DNA of 8,045 bases, from contig JALOOK010000191.1 in assembly GCA_025454445.1 (NCBI GenBank), positions 1 through 8,045 of the forward strand, given 5' to 3'. Below the pieces are notes generated by a model, which worked only from the letters and a program-made list of their open reading frames with translations, was not told where the DNA came from and searched no databases. Each line of letters starts with the position of its first letter. The first letter of the stretch is position 1. A program made the position numbers and the translations under genes. Below are positions 1-6,056 of the stretch, one piece after another. The stretch is from Oscillatoria sp. Prado101. Its GTDB lineage: Bacteria; Cyanobacteriota; Cyanobacteriia; Cyanobacteriales; Oscillatoriaceae.

Positions 1-82
1 TCTGCGGTAAATAGGCTTAAGAAGTGAGGGATGAACCCCAAAGTATAGCAGTAGCCACTTAGATTAGAACGTAGGACAGGCG

Positions 83-119
83 TTCCCTCCGTAAGCGTTG
101 CGGGCACGCGAAAGCGCGT
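83..119. repeat. GC-rich interspersed repeat, copy 1
   Basis: A 22-base segment at 83-104, starting TTCCCTCCGTAAGCG, recurs exactly at 165-186. In this copy it runs into a small hairpin, ACGCG-AAAG-CGCGT (106-119). Repeats of this kind are common between genes in filamentous cyanobacteria (recollection, not searched). It lies inside the larger inverted-repeat unit. Confidence 0.6.
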
Positions 120-137
120 CCTTCCCAGAGACCTTGA

Positions 138-158
138 GGGCAGGCGTCTCGCCTGCCC
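138..158. repeat. Perfect 9-bp-stem palindrome
   Basis: GGGCAGGCG (138-146), a TCT loop and CGCCTGCCC (150-158) form a perfect inverted repeat. It sits between the two copies of the neighbouring GC-rich repeat. This resembles the palindromic repeats abundant in intergenic regions of filamentous cyanobacteria. It could also fold as RNA, but no T-run follows, so it is not called a terminator. Confidence 0.65.
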
Positions 159-164
159 TACGCC

Positions 165-200
165 TTCCCTCCGTAAGCGTTGCGGGACGCGACAGCGTCC
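165..200. repeat. GC-rich interspersed repeat, copy 2
   Basis: The second exact copy of the 22-base segment (165-186) overlaps the start of a perfect hairpin, GGACGC-GACA-GCGTCC (185-200). The hairpin differs from that of copy 1 in sequence but keeps the same position and a four-base loop, as expected for a repeat whose fold is conserved. Confidence 0.6.
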
Positions 201-366
201 TGCCCGTGTCCGCGCACTGACTGCCTACTGCTATATAATCTATATCCGCAAAGCTCTTGTGAGGGGTGAGGAGTTAAGGCAATCAGTTGATGCAGCAGTT
301 TTATCTATTTCCTAACCTAAGTGCATACTGCTATATCAAAGAGGCAAGATTTAATACATGGTTTCC

Positions 367-394
367 TTGGCAACGCCGTGTAATGTGGTATAAT
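367..394 (+). promoter_or_regulatory. Promoter-like element 1 (extended -10)
   Basis: TTGGCA (367-372, five of six matches to TTGACA) is followed after 16 bases by a perfect TATAAT (389-394). TGG just upstream of the -10 box gives an extended -10. Transcription would start near 401 and run rightward, yet no credible rightward open frame follows before the antisense end of bioD. It therefore points to a non-coding transcript, or to a promoter carried by a repeat. Confidence 0.45.
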
Positions 395-429
395 ACTGAC
401 AGAGAGAGAAAATTTAATCACGGATTTTA

Positions 430-457
430 TGGACAAAGCCGGATAGCCTGATATAAT
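430..457 (+). promoter_or_regulatory. Promoter-like element 2 (extended -10)
   Basis: TGGACA (430-435) is followed after 16 bases by TATAAT (452-457) with TGA just upstream. It lies exactly 63 bases after the first element. In both elements ACAGAGAGA follows the -10 box. The two segments look like a diverged tandem duplication (about 22 of 34 aligned bases match up to the -10 box). Confidence 0.45.
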
Positions 458-919
458 ATACAGAGAGATTTGAGGATAGTTTTATTGGTTAGATAGTGGC
501 TCTTTGAATCTTCCAATGTCCCAGTTGTGGCTTTACGCGCTTCGCGGGACTGGAATGGCGAGCGCGTGGGATTGTCCTGAAAGCTTTGCGGGATACCGCC
601 TCTATCACTTTTGCTAGTGATAGTGCTATCGTTGCATTGTCCGGGGATGCCAGAACAAATGCCGCGTAAATGTATCATAATCTCCCCCAACTGACTTTCC
701 ATTGCTATATTGTCCAAAGCATTTAGACGCGCTCTTGGCGTGAGGAACAGGTGTCGGGCACTTTCTCTCGCCCCCACTCTCCGCGCGCCAGAGGGTTGGG
801 GGGTTGGGTTCCGCCCGACAGCCGCCGCGCGAATTTTACAGCAATCAACCGTAATCTATAAAAAATTATAGTTTATAAAGCTTACCATGTATAAATTTCG
901 GGTTTTTCCATGCGACATA
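458..919. other. Gene-free stretch with small inverted repeats
   Basis: No convincing gene is seen. A hairpin CTATCACT - six-base loop - AGTGATAG lies at 602-623. A G-rich run with GGG, GGGGGG and GGG blocks separated by TT lies at 793-808. An AT-rich hairpin lies at 852-875. A leftward open frame of 116 codons (427-777) contains repeat-like sequence, has no recognisable domain, and is not called. Confidence 0.5.
852..875. terminator. AT-rich hairpin after bioD, possible weak terminator
   Basis: CTATAA-AAAA-TTATAG (856-871) is flanked by a further TAA/TTA pair across one mismatch. It lies 45 bases beyond the bioD stop codon on the leftward strand. The stem is weak and has no G/C base or clean U-run after it, so a terminator role is only a possibility. 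Confidence 0.25.
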
Positions 920-1624
920 TTACGATTGAAAACTTATCGAAATATGTTTCGGGAGCAACCGTTCCAGATCCAAATCGGAGGCAGCTTTGGCCAGCTTGGC
1001 GATGTCAGTCGGGTCATTGAGATAGGGCAAGCAGCCGAGCACCGGCACCTGAGTCAGAGACTCGATTAAGTATGCCGGTGCCCAACTGGCAATTTCCTCC
1101 TCAGAGCAAGGGGCGACACAATTGAGGACAATGCCGGTGAGGGAAACACCGGCTTGCTTTGCCAGAGCGACATTGGCCACAGCCTGCCCGATCGCCCCCA
1201 GACGCACCGGCACAGCCAAAACAGTCGGCAGCCGCCAATCCCTGGCCAAATCCGCTACTGTCAGCTCGCTAGTCACCGGCGATCCAAGTCCGCCGAGCCC
1301 TTCCACCAAAACCAGATCGCACCGGCGCTGCAGTGCGACAAAAGCCCGCCACACCGGCGCGAGATCCACCGAACGCCCCTCTTTCTCAGCCGCCAGGGGG
1401 GGAGCCAGGGGCGCTTGCAAATACAGCGGCGTCATTTCCTCTGGGGATTGGTTAAGAGAAAACAGCCGCAAGTACAGCTCGCGATCTCCCGCACCCGACT
1501 GCACCGGCTTCATAATCCCGAGAGTTTTCCCACTGCAGTAAGTCTGCCAATAAGCAGCCAGAGCCGCAGTCAAAACAGTTTTGCCGGCATTGGTATCGGT
1601 TCCAGAAATCAGAAGTGCGTTCAT
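920..1624 (-). CDS. bioD: Dethiobiotin synthase BioD
   Basis: This 234-residue cytoplasmic enzyme closes the ureido ring of dethiobiotin from 7,8-diaminopelargonate, CO2 and ATP, the penultimate step of biotin synthesis. The P-loop GTDTNAGKT is at residues 8-16, KPVQSG with its active-site Lys at 39-44, EGLGG at 108-112, and the LNCV segment at 168-171; all match the BioD family in order. Length is normal (about 220-240). The ATG is supported because the conserved MNALLISGT N-terminus begins there, although no strong Shine-Dalgarno sequence precedes it. It starts 41 bases after the stop of the kinase gene on the same strand, so cotranscription is likely. No other bio genes are in the window. 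Function is assigned with high confidence. Confidence 0.95.
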   Translation of the reverse strand: MNALLISGTDTNAGKTVLTAALAAYWQTYCSGKTLGIMKPVQSGAGDRELYLRLFSLNQSPEEMTPLYLQAPLAPPLAAEKEGRSVDLAPVWRAFVALQRRCDLVLVEGLGGLGSPVTSELTVADLARDWRLPTVLAVPVRLGAIGQAVANVALAKQAGVSLTGIVLNCVAPCSEEEIASWAPAYLIESLTQVPVLGCLPYLNDPTDIAKLAKAASDLDLERLLPKHISISFQS

Positions 1625-1665
1625 TGGGCGAGTCTGAGAGTGCGAGTTGACGGTTGAGTTTTGAA

Positions 1666-3675
1666 CTAAAAAGAAGGGAGCGCCGGTTCCCGTGTGGGAG
1701 TCGGTGCGGGCGCGGGAAACGGTTCCGGAGTCGGAGTCGGAGCCGGTGTCGGAGCCGGTGTGGGAATCGGAGCCGGTGTCGGAGCCGGTGTGGGAATCGG
1801 AGCCGGTGTCGGAGCCGGTGTGGGAATCGGAGCCGGTGTCGGAGTCGGTGTGGGAATCGGAGCCGGTGTCGGAGCCGGTGTGGGAATCGGAGCCGGTGTC
1901 TGCGCCGGTGTGGGAGTCGGCGTGGGAGTCGGCGTCGGCGTCGGCGTCGGCGTAAAAGTGGGAATCGGTTCCGGAGTGAAAGTGGGAATGGGTTCCGGAG
2001 TGAAAGTCGGAGTCGGAGTCGGAGTGAAAGTCGGAGTCGGAGTCGTTTCCGGAGTGAAAGTCGGAGTCGGAATCGGTTCCGGAGTGAAAGTCGGAGTCGG
2101 AGTCGGTTCCGGAGTGAAAGTCGGAGTCGGAGTCGGTTCCGGAGTCTTAGTGGGTGACAGCGGGAACTGCAACTTCACCTGTAGCTGGTACTCAACTTTC
2201 GGCTGTCGGGGCGCAGGTTTGAGCTGCAGGGTGTAGTCGCCGATAGATGGGACAGTGCTTTGCCACACAGACACACCTTGAGACTGTCCGGGCAGGGGCT
2301 GGCCGTCAGGCCCCATAACTGTGATCAGGACATCTTTGCCCTTCACCTCAGCGCTCAACTCCACTCCTGACAGCGCCTGAACCACATAGCTAACGGTTTC
2401 CCCAGCTTGCAGGGTGCCGCTCACAGTGGTGGGGGTGCCCAGCAGCAGTTCCAGGCGCTTGCTGGGCTGTGGCGTGGGGGTTGGGCTGAGCGGGGGAGTG
2501 GGAGAGGGTGCCGGTATCAGTGGCGGGCTGGAAAAAACGACCGGTGGGGTCGGCTCGGGTGCCGGCTGCCGGCGGAGCAGCGATCTCACGAACGCCCAGG
2601 AGCCAAAGCCGGTTAAAACAATTAAAACCACTAAGCCGGTGCCAATCAGTATCACCCCCACAGGATTTTCCCAGATCGCACCCTCAGGCCGATCGTCATC
2701 ATCAGGGGGCGGGGTGGGGGAAGGCAGTTGGTTTCCGCCGGGGGCATAATTGGGGCGTCCGACGGCTACTGTTCGCACTTGCGAGAGGTTGGGATCTGGG
2801 GGTGGGGGCGGAGATGGGGAGGGCGCGGGGGTTGGGTTGAGCAGGGGCGAGAGCGCCACAGCGATTTCCCCAGCCGAGAGGTAGCGGTCGCCTGGTCTGT
2901 AGCTGAGCATTTTATCCAGCACCGCCGCCAGTTGGGGGCTAACCTTGGCCCACCGCTGCCAGTTCCAAGTCACCTGCACGTCATCAAACAGTTCCAGGGG
3001 TTCTCGAGCGGTGAGCAGGACAGCGGCTGTAGCGGCTAGAGCGTAGAAATCGCTGCTGGGGTAGGCGCGACCAGTTTGCATTTGTTCGCTGGGGGCGTAG
3101 CCCATTTTGCCGACGCTGGTGGACTGTGGTGGCCCGTCGGGGGAGAGGACGCGGGTGGCCAGTTCTTTGACCACGCCGAAGTCAATCAGCACAGGCAAGC
3201 CGTCGGACGCCCGCTGAATGATATTTTCCGGGGAGATATCCCGGTGGATGATGCTCCGATCGTGGATGTATTCCAGCACCGGCAGCAGTTGCTTGAGCAA
3301 TTGCAGCACTTCGGTTTCTGAGAAGGTGCCTCCTGCGGCTTTGCGCTCCAGTAGCAGGGTGCGATAGGTTTTGCCGGCAACGTAGTCCTGCACCAAAAAC
3401 AGGCGGTCGTTTTCTTCAAAGGTGGCGCGGAACTGGGGAATTTGCGGGTGCTGGATTTGATAGAGAACCTGGGCTTCCCGCCCGAACATCTCGCGGGATT
3501 TTTCCAGGGCGTAGGCGCTCATCTGAGCGGGAATCAGTTCTTTGAGGGCGCACAGTTCGTTAAAGCGCCCTTGGTCTTCTGCCAGATAGGTGCGGCCAAA
3601 CCCCCCTTGACCCAAAATATCGATCAGGCGGTAGCGGTTTTGCAGTAGAGTGCCGGTGGCAAGGGGTGGTTGCAT
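1666..3675 (-). CDS. Membrane Ser/Thr protein kinase with Pro/Thr-rich tail
   Basis: The protein has 669 residues. The N-terminal kinase domain (about 16-278) has the glycine loop GQGGFG (22-27), the ATP-binding Lys45 (ALKE), the catalytic loop HRDISPEN (144-151, Asp146), the metal-binding DFG (165-167) and GYAPSEQ (192-198). Ser replaces the usual Lys after HRD-I, as in many cyanobacterial kinases, so it is likely active. A Pro-rich linker leads to one membrane helix (about 338-364). Beyond it lies a probable beta-sandwich resembling bacterial pre-peptidase C-terminal domains (about 415-503), then a Pro/Thr-rich tail (about 508-669). Inferred topology places the kinase in the cytoplasm and the tail in the periplasm or cell wall as a stalk or sensor. 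The ligand is unknown. It probably heads a unit with bioD; the yqeY-like gene ends 235 bases upstream. Confidence 0.9.
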   Translation of the reverse strand: MQPPLATGTLLQNRYRLIDILGQGGFGRTYLAEDQGRFNELCALKELIPAQMSAYALEKSREMFGREAQVLYQIQHPQIPQFRATFEENDRLFLVQDYVAGKTYRTLLLERKAAGGTFSETEVLQLLKQLLPVLEYIHDRSIIHRDISPENIIQRASDGLPVLIDFGVVKELATRVLSPDGPPQSTSVGKMGYAPSEQMQTGRAYPSSDFYALAATAAVLLTAREPLELFDDVQVTWNWQRWAKVSPQLAAVLDKMLSYRPGDRYLSAGEIAVALSPLLNPTPAPSPSPPPPPDPNLSQVRTVAVGRPNYAPGGNQLPSPTPPPDDDDRPEGAIWENPVGVILIGTGLVVLIVLTGFGSWAFVRSLLRRQPAPEPTPPVVFSSPPLIPAPSPTPPLSPTPTPQPSKRLELLLGTPTTVSGTLQAGETVSYVVQALSGVELSAEVKGKDVLITVMGPDGQPLPGQSQGVSVWQSTVPSIGDYTLQLKPAPRQPKVEYQLQVKLQFPLSPTKTPEPTPTPTFTPEPTPTPTFTPEPIPTPTFTPETTPTPTFTPTPTPTFTPEPIPTFTPEPIPTFTPTPTPTPTPTPTPTPAQTPAPIPTPAPTPAPIPTPTPTPAPIPTPAPTPAPIPTPAPTPAPIPTPAPTPAPTPTPEPFPAPAPTPTREPALPSF
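1741..1920. repeat. 30-bp tandem repeat array in the kinase gene, block 1
   Basis: Six 30-base units follow one another (1741, 1771, 1801, 1831, 1861, 1891). Units 1, 2, 3 and 5 are identical, unit 4 has one substitution, and unit 6 is diverged. Each encodes a ten-residue PIPTPAPTPA-type unit on the leftward strand. Near-identity at DNA level implies recent expansion and probable length variation between strains; such a tract is also prone to assembly collapse. Confidence 0.9.
1951..2148. repeat. 30-bp tandem repeat array in the kinase gene, block 2
   Basis: A second family of units encodes TPTPTFTPEP-type decapeptides on the leftward strand. Four 30-base units are in register at 2011, 2041, 2071 and 2101; shorter units of about 24 bases precede them and a partial unit follows. 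The repeated core is TCCGGAGTGAAAGTCGGAG. Copies differ more than in block 1, so this block looks older. Both blocks keep a ten-codon period, which preserves the reading frame. Confidence 0.85.
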
Positions 3676-3910
3676 GGCTCAAAGGCTTAAAGGGGGGGTG
3701 GGGTGGAAAGCAGGGGAATCTTCGCCCAACAGGAATCTTAGCAGGGGCGGCCAATCTGGAGTTCAGGCAACTGGATCGGGAAAATCGGATTGTTTGCCGG
3801 TGGGGAGGTGTGCTGCAGCTCGCCCGCCAGCCAATCCGGGCCTGCCGGCGGGCGGTGAAATCCGCTCTCAGCGGCCTGCTGTGGGCCCAGTTGTGGCCCT
3901 GCCGGTTTGC
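3676..3910. other. Spacer between kinase and yqeY-like gene
   Basis: This 235-base GC-rich spacer has no recognisable gene. A 7-bp inverted repeat (GCCCGCC at 3822-3828, GGCGGGC at 3847-3853) could end transcription of the upstream leftward gene, but no U-run follows. G-runs at 3692-3703 lie just upstream of the kinase start, and on the kinase's sense strand this is a C-rich leader. No clear promoter was found. Confidence 0.4.
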
Positions 3911-4001
3911 CTAGCCGCTCAGTTTGGCTTTTACGAGCTCTTGCACTTTTTTGCCGTCTGCTTTACCCTTGAATTCTTGCATGGCCGGCCCCATGACGCA
4001 T
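3911..4001 (-). pseudogene. Displaced C-terminal part of the YqeY-like gene
   Basis: Read leftward from 3997 this stretch encodes VMGPAMQEFKGKADGKKVQE followed by LVKAKLSG and a TAG at 3911. That is the expected end of a GatB/YqeY-domain protein (typically ...GKVMGPxMxxxKGKADG...). The junction reads GGC-ATGC-GTC where family members would have GGC, a Lys codon such as AAG, and GTC, so one base is in excess. The displaced codons contain no stop, which favours a very recent event or a sequence error. Confidence 0.8.
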
Positions 4002-4370
4002 GCCCATGTCTTTGGCGGTGGTGGCACCGACTCTGGCGATAATCAGGTCGAGTGCGGCGCTCAATTCTTGATCGGAGAGCTGTTTTGGCAGATACTCCTC
4101 GATGATGGCCAGTTCCTGGGCTTCTTTGGCGGCCAGATCCTCCCGTCCCGCTTGCCGGTATTGCTCGATCGACTCCCGCCGCTGTTTGGCCAGCTGGGCT
4201 AGCACTTCCAGTTCTTGGGCTTCCGTCAGCTGCTCTTGGCCTGCAGGGCGAACGCTGACTTCTTTTTCCAGCAGCACTTTTTTGATGCTGCGCACCGTTT
4301 CCAGGCGCAGTTTATCCTTAGATTTCATGGCGGCTTTGATATCTTCGCCAATCCGATCCTTCAAGCTCAT
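3963..4370 (-). CDS. GatB/YqeY-domain protein, 3' end frameshifted
   Basis: The open frame has 135 residues. It starts MSLKDRIGEDIKAAMKSKDK and contains the helical YqeY features LRLETVRSIKK (21-31) and IIEEYLPKQLSD (89-100). The family resembles the tail domain of GatB, a subunit of the tRNA-dependent amidotransferase; the role of stand-alone members is not well defined. Residues up to AKDMG (119-123) look normal, then the frame reads an unrelated tail and stops at 3963. The expected C-terminus lies intact in another frame down to 3911. With one base removed near 3998-4001 the protein would be 152 residues, a normal family length. The ATG has AAGGA 13 bases upstream. It is either a sequencing error or a recent mutation; the shortened product might still fold in part. 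Confidence 0.85.
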   Translation of the reverse strand: MSLKDRIGEDIKAAMKSKDKLRLETVRSIKKVLLEKEVSVRPAGQEQLTEAQELEVLAQLAKQRRESIEQYRQAGREDLAAKEAQELAIIEEYLPKQLSDQELSAALDLIIARVGATTAKDMGMRHGAGHARIQG

Positions 4371-4740
4371 AAATCTTAAGGTTTCCTTACAGATATTCAG
4401 CAGTTAATGCCTCAGGGGCGTTCCCGATATGTTTTTATTTTATTTTTATTTTCGGCAGGGTGTGGGAGCGCCGAGCCCCGCTCCTCTGGTGGGCGGCATT
4501 TCCTTGAGACTAGCAGAAAATCCCGCCTGACAAGCCGCTCAGGCCCGGATCGTTAAGTTATTTTACTCACAGGGTCGGGGGCGGGGTGCCCGCGAGCCGC
4601 CCTTTGAGCGGGTGGCCAGGGAGCTGGTGCTGTCAGTCAAGTTATCGATAGCATAAAAAAATCTGGCAGCCGGTGCGATTCGCGTGCTTCCGTGAAATCT
4701 CAGGCAATAATTGGCAATCAGGATGATAAGATGTCGGTGA
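4371..4740. other. Divergent intergenic region between yqeY-like gene and prs
   Basis: Both flanking genes read away from this 370-base region, so it should hold promoters for each. No clear consensus pair was found. It contains a T-rich tract (4431-4452), an inverted repeat GGAGCG-8-CGCTCC (4465-4484), a GC-rich patch (4576-4620), and ATCGAT followed by an A-run (4644-4660). Confidence 0.4.
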
Positions 4741-4793
4741 ATGAACGCGCTGCGAGGGTCTGCTGTGATCCGTTCTGCTACTTTAACTCTTGA
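4731..4793 (+). CDS. Possible 20-codon leader frame overlapping prs start
   Basis: An ATG at 4731 has AGGA seven bases upstream (4720-4723), a better ribosome-binding placement than that of the prs ATG ten bases later. It encodes 20 residues (MSVNERAARVCC...) in a different frame and stops at 4791, inside prs. It may be chance, or a leader peptide whose translation competes with prs initiation. No homolog is recognised. Confidence 0.2.
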   Translation: MSVNERAARVCCDPFCYFNS

Positions 4794-5757
4794 GAGTGCT
4801 CTGCCATCTGTTGCCGATCAGAACCGGCTGCGGCTGTTTTCTGGGTCAGCCAATATTACCCTGGCCCAGGAAATCGCTCGCTACCTGGGGCTCGACCTGG
4901 GGCCAATGGTGCGAAAGCGGTTTGCAGATGGAGAAATATACGTTCAAATTCAGGAATCCATCAGGGGCTGTGATGTTTATCTGATCCAGCCGACTTGCCA
5001 CCCGGTCAACGATCACCTGATGGAATTGCTGATCCTGATAGATGCCTGTCGCAGAGCTTCGGCTCGGCAAATTACGGCAGTTATTCCTTATTATGGCTAC
5101 GCCCGGGCTGACCGGAAAACGGCTGGGCGGGAGTCGATTACGGCCAAGCTGGTGGCCAACTTAATCACCCAGGCGGGCGCTAATCGCATTCTGGCGATGG
5201 ATTTGCACTCAGCCCAGATACAGGGATACTTTGACATTCCCTGCGATCACGTTTACGGTTCGCCGGTGATCCTTGATTACCTGCACAGGAAACAGCTGTC
5301 AGACTTGGTGGTGGTTTCACCGGATGTGGGCGGTGTGGCCCGAGCGAGGGCGTTTGCCAAAAAGTTAAATGACGCGCCTCTGGCGATTATTGACAAGCGC
5401 CGCCAAGCGCACAATGTGGCGGAAGTTATGAATGTGATTGGCGACGTGAGGGGCAAAACAGCAGTCCTCGTGGATGACATGATCGACACGGCTGGCACTA
5501 TGACCGAAGGGGGCCGGCTTTTGCGCCGGGAGGGTGCGCGTCAGGTTTATGCCTGCTCCACTCATGCGGTTTTTTCCCCACCGGCAGTTGAGCGCCTCTC
5601 CTGCGGCGTTTTTGAGGAAGTAATCGTCACTAATACGATTCCTGTGCCGGAGGAACACCGCTTTGAACAACTGACTGTGCTCTCGGTGGCTAACTTGCTC
5701 GGTGAAACCATCTGGCGCGTTCACGAAGATTCTTCCGTCAGCAGTATGTTCCGTTAG
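4741..5757 (+). CDS. prs: Ribose-phosphate pyrophosphokinase (PRPP synthetase)
   Basis: This cytoplasmic enzyme transfers pyrophosphate from ATP to ribose 5-phosphate, giving PRPP for purine, pyrimidine, NAD, His and Trp synthesis. It has 338 residues. FADGE (61-65) belongs to the ATP region, DLHSAQIQGYFDIP (154-167) is the metal/ATP-binding signature, DKRR (218-221) lies in the catalytic loop, and VDDMIDTAGT (244-253) is the PRPP-binding loop. The end SSVSSMFR fits cyanobacterial Prs. The ATG is preferred because MNALRGSAV resembles the annotated start of other cyanobacterial Prs proteins (recollection); a GTG at 4765 would give 330 residues. A GGTGA abuts the ATG and AGGA lies 17 bases away, so initiation signals are poor. 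It stands alone, with gene-free DNA on both sides. Confidence 0.97.
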   Translation: MNALRGSAVIRSATLTLESALPSVADQNRLRLFSGSANITLAQEIARYLGLDLGPMVRKRFADGEIYVQIQESIRGCDVYLIQPTCHPVNDHLMELLILIDACRRASARQITAVIPYYGYARADRKTAGRESITAKLVANLITQAGANRILAMDLHSAQIQGYFDIPCDHVYGSPVILDYLHRKQLSDLVVVSPDVGGVARARAFAKKLNDAPLAIIDKRRQAHNVAEVMNVIGDVRGKTAVLVDDMIDTAGTMTEGGRLLRREGARQVYACSTHAVFSPPAVERLSCGVFEEVIVTNTIPVPEEHRFEQLTVLSVANLLGETIWRVHEDSSVSSMFR

Positions 5758-5765
5758 GCTCCTCT

Positions 5766-5795
5766 TTTCCGAGGCAGCCCCCCCCGCTTCGGAAA
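5766..5795 (+). terminator. Inverted repeat after prs, possible terminator
   Basis: TTTCCGA (5766-5772) pairs with TCGGAAA (5789-5795) across a 16-base loop containing a C-run, beginning 9 bases after the prs stop. Position suits a terminator, but the stem is modest and no U-run follows. Confidence 0.25.
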
Positions 5796-5978
5796 TGCCT
5801 GCGGCAGCAGCAGCCAGTCAAACCATGCCAGAAAATCCGGTTAATTGCTTATCAGTATTTGTTAGGGGCCCCGGCGTAAAAGCGGCGCTGATTTACGATA
5901 TCTGTGTCGGGCTTTTACTGCTGCCCCTCTCTAATATTCAGAGTAATTTAACGGATTTTATATTCTAGGGCGGGGCGG

Positions 5979-5993
5979 CCCTCTGTCAGAGGG
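5979..5993. repeat. CCCTCTG/CAGAGGG hairpin
   Basis: A perfect 7-bp inverted repeat has a one-base centre; as RNA it would form CCCTC-TGTCA-GAGGG. It stands between prs and the leftward membrane-protein gene. Its role is unknown. Confidence 0.5.
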
Positions 5994-6041
5994 TTCGCAG
6001 CCCACCTGAGGCGGGCGCGGGTGGCGGGGAAAGTGCCGTAT

Positions 6042-6056
6042 CCGGGAGCATCCCGG
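6042..6056. repeat. CCGGGA/TCCCGG hairpin
   Basis: A perfect 6-bp stem with a GCA loop directly abuts the triple TTGTGCAA repeat, sharing base 6056 with its first copy. The two together may be one structured or protein-binding element. Confidence 0.5.

Larger units (their letters stand above)
44..335. mobile_element. MITE-like unit with imperfect terminal inverted repeats
   Basis: The left end (44-62, beginning TATAGCAGTAG) is the inverted complement of 317-335 (ending TACTGCTATA) at 17 of 19 positions, and weaker complementarity continues inward to about 75 and 304. The unit has no open frame that could be a transposase. CAAAG lies directly before the left end (39-43) and again at 337-341, one base beyond the right end, and could be a target duplication. 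A TA duplication of the IS630/Tc1 type is equally possible because both ends carry TATA. A third copy of the end motif lies inside at 225-236. It is a non-autonomous element or a long repeat; the family is not recognised. Confidence 0.45.

Noticed and set aside
258..276. Sequence whose complement reads ACTCCTCACCCCTCAC, recalling the Yfr1 RNA core ACTCCTCACAC
   Set aside because: The core is only partly matched and the flanking stems of Yfr1 are missing.
427..777. Leftward 116-codon open frame
   Set aside because: No recognisable domain; the sequence contains interspersed-repeat-like segments (GCGCTTCGCGGG) and a hairpin, and its biased composition (Ser/Thr/Arg) fits a chance frame. It could be a decayed gene, but I cannot support that.
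1122..1657. Rightward open frames of 139 and 167 codons
   Set aside because: They lie entirely opposite bioD, which has clear family motifs, and show no domain of their own.
1654..2236. Long rightward open frames rich in Arg/Ser, Val/Gly or Glu/Ser-Pro
   Set aside because: They are the complement of the 30-bp repeats of the kinase tail. A repeat whose length is a multiple of three and lacks stops stays open in several frames, so these are shadows.
3650..4042. Rightward open frames across the kinase/yqeY spacer (130 and 82 codons)
   Set aside because: They overlap both flanking leftward genes in part and have no ribosome-binding site or recognisable family. The Arg/Gly/Trp-rich composition suits GC-rich non-coding DNA.
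5702..5968. Rightward 88-codon frame beginning inside prs
   Set aside because: It overlaps the prs end in another frame and runs through repeat-bearing intergenic DNA; the hydrophobic tail alone is not enough to call a gene.
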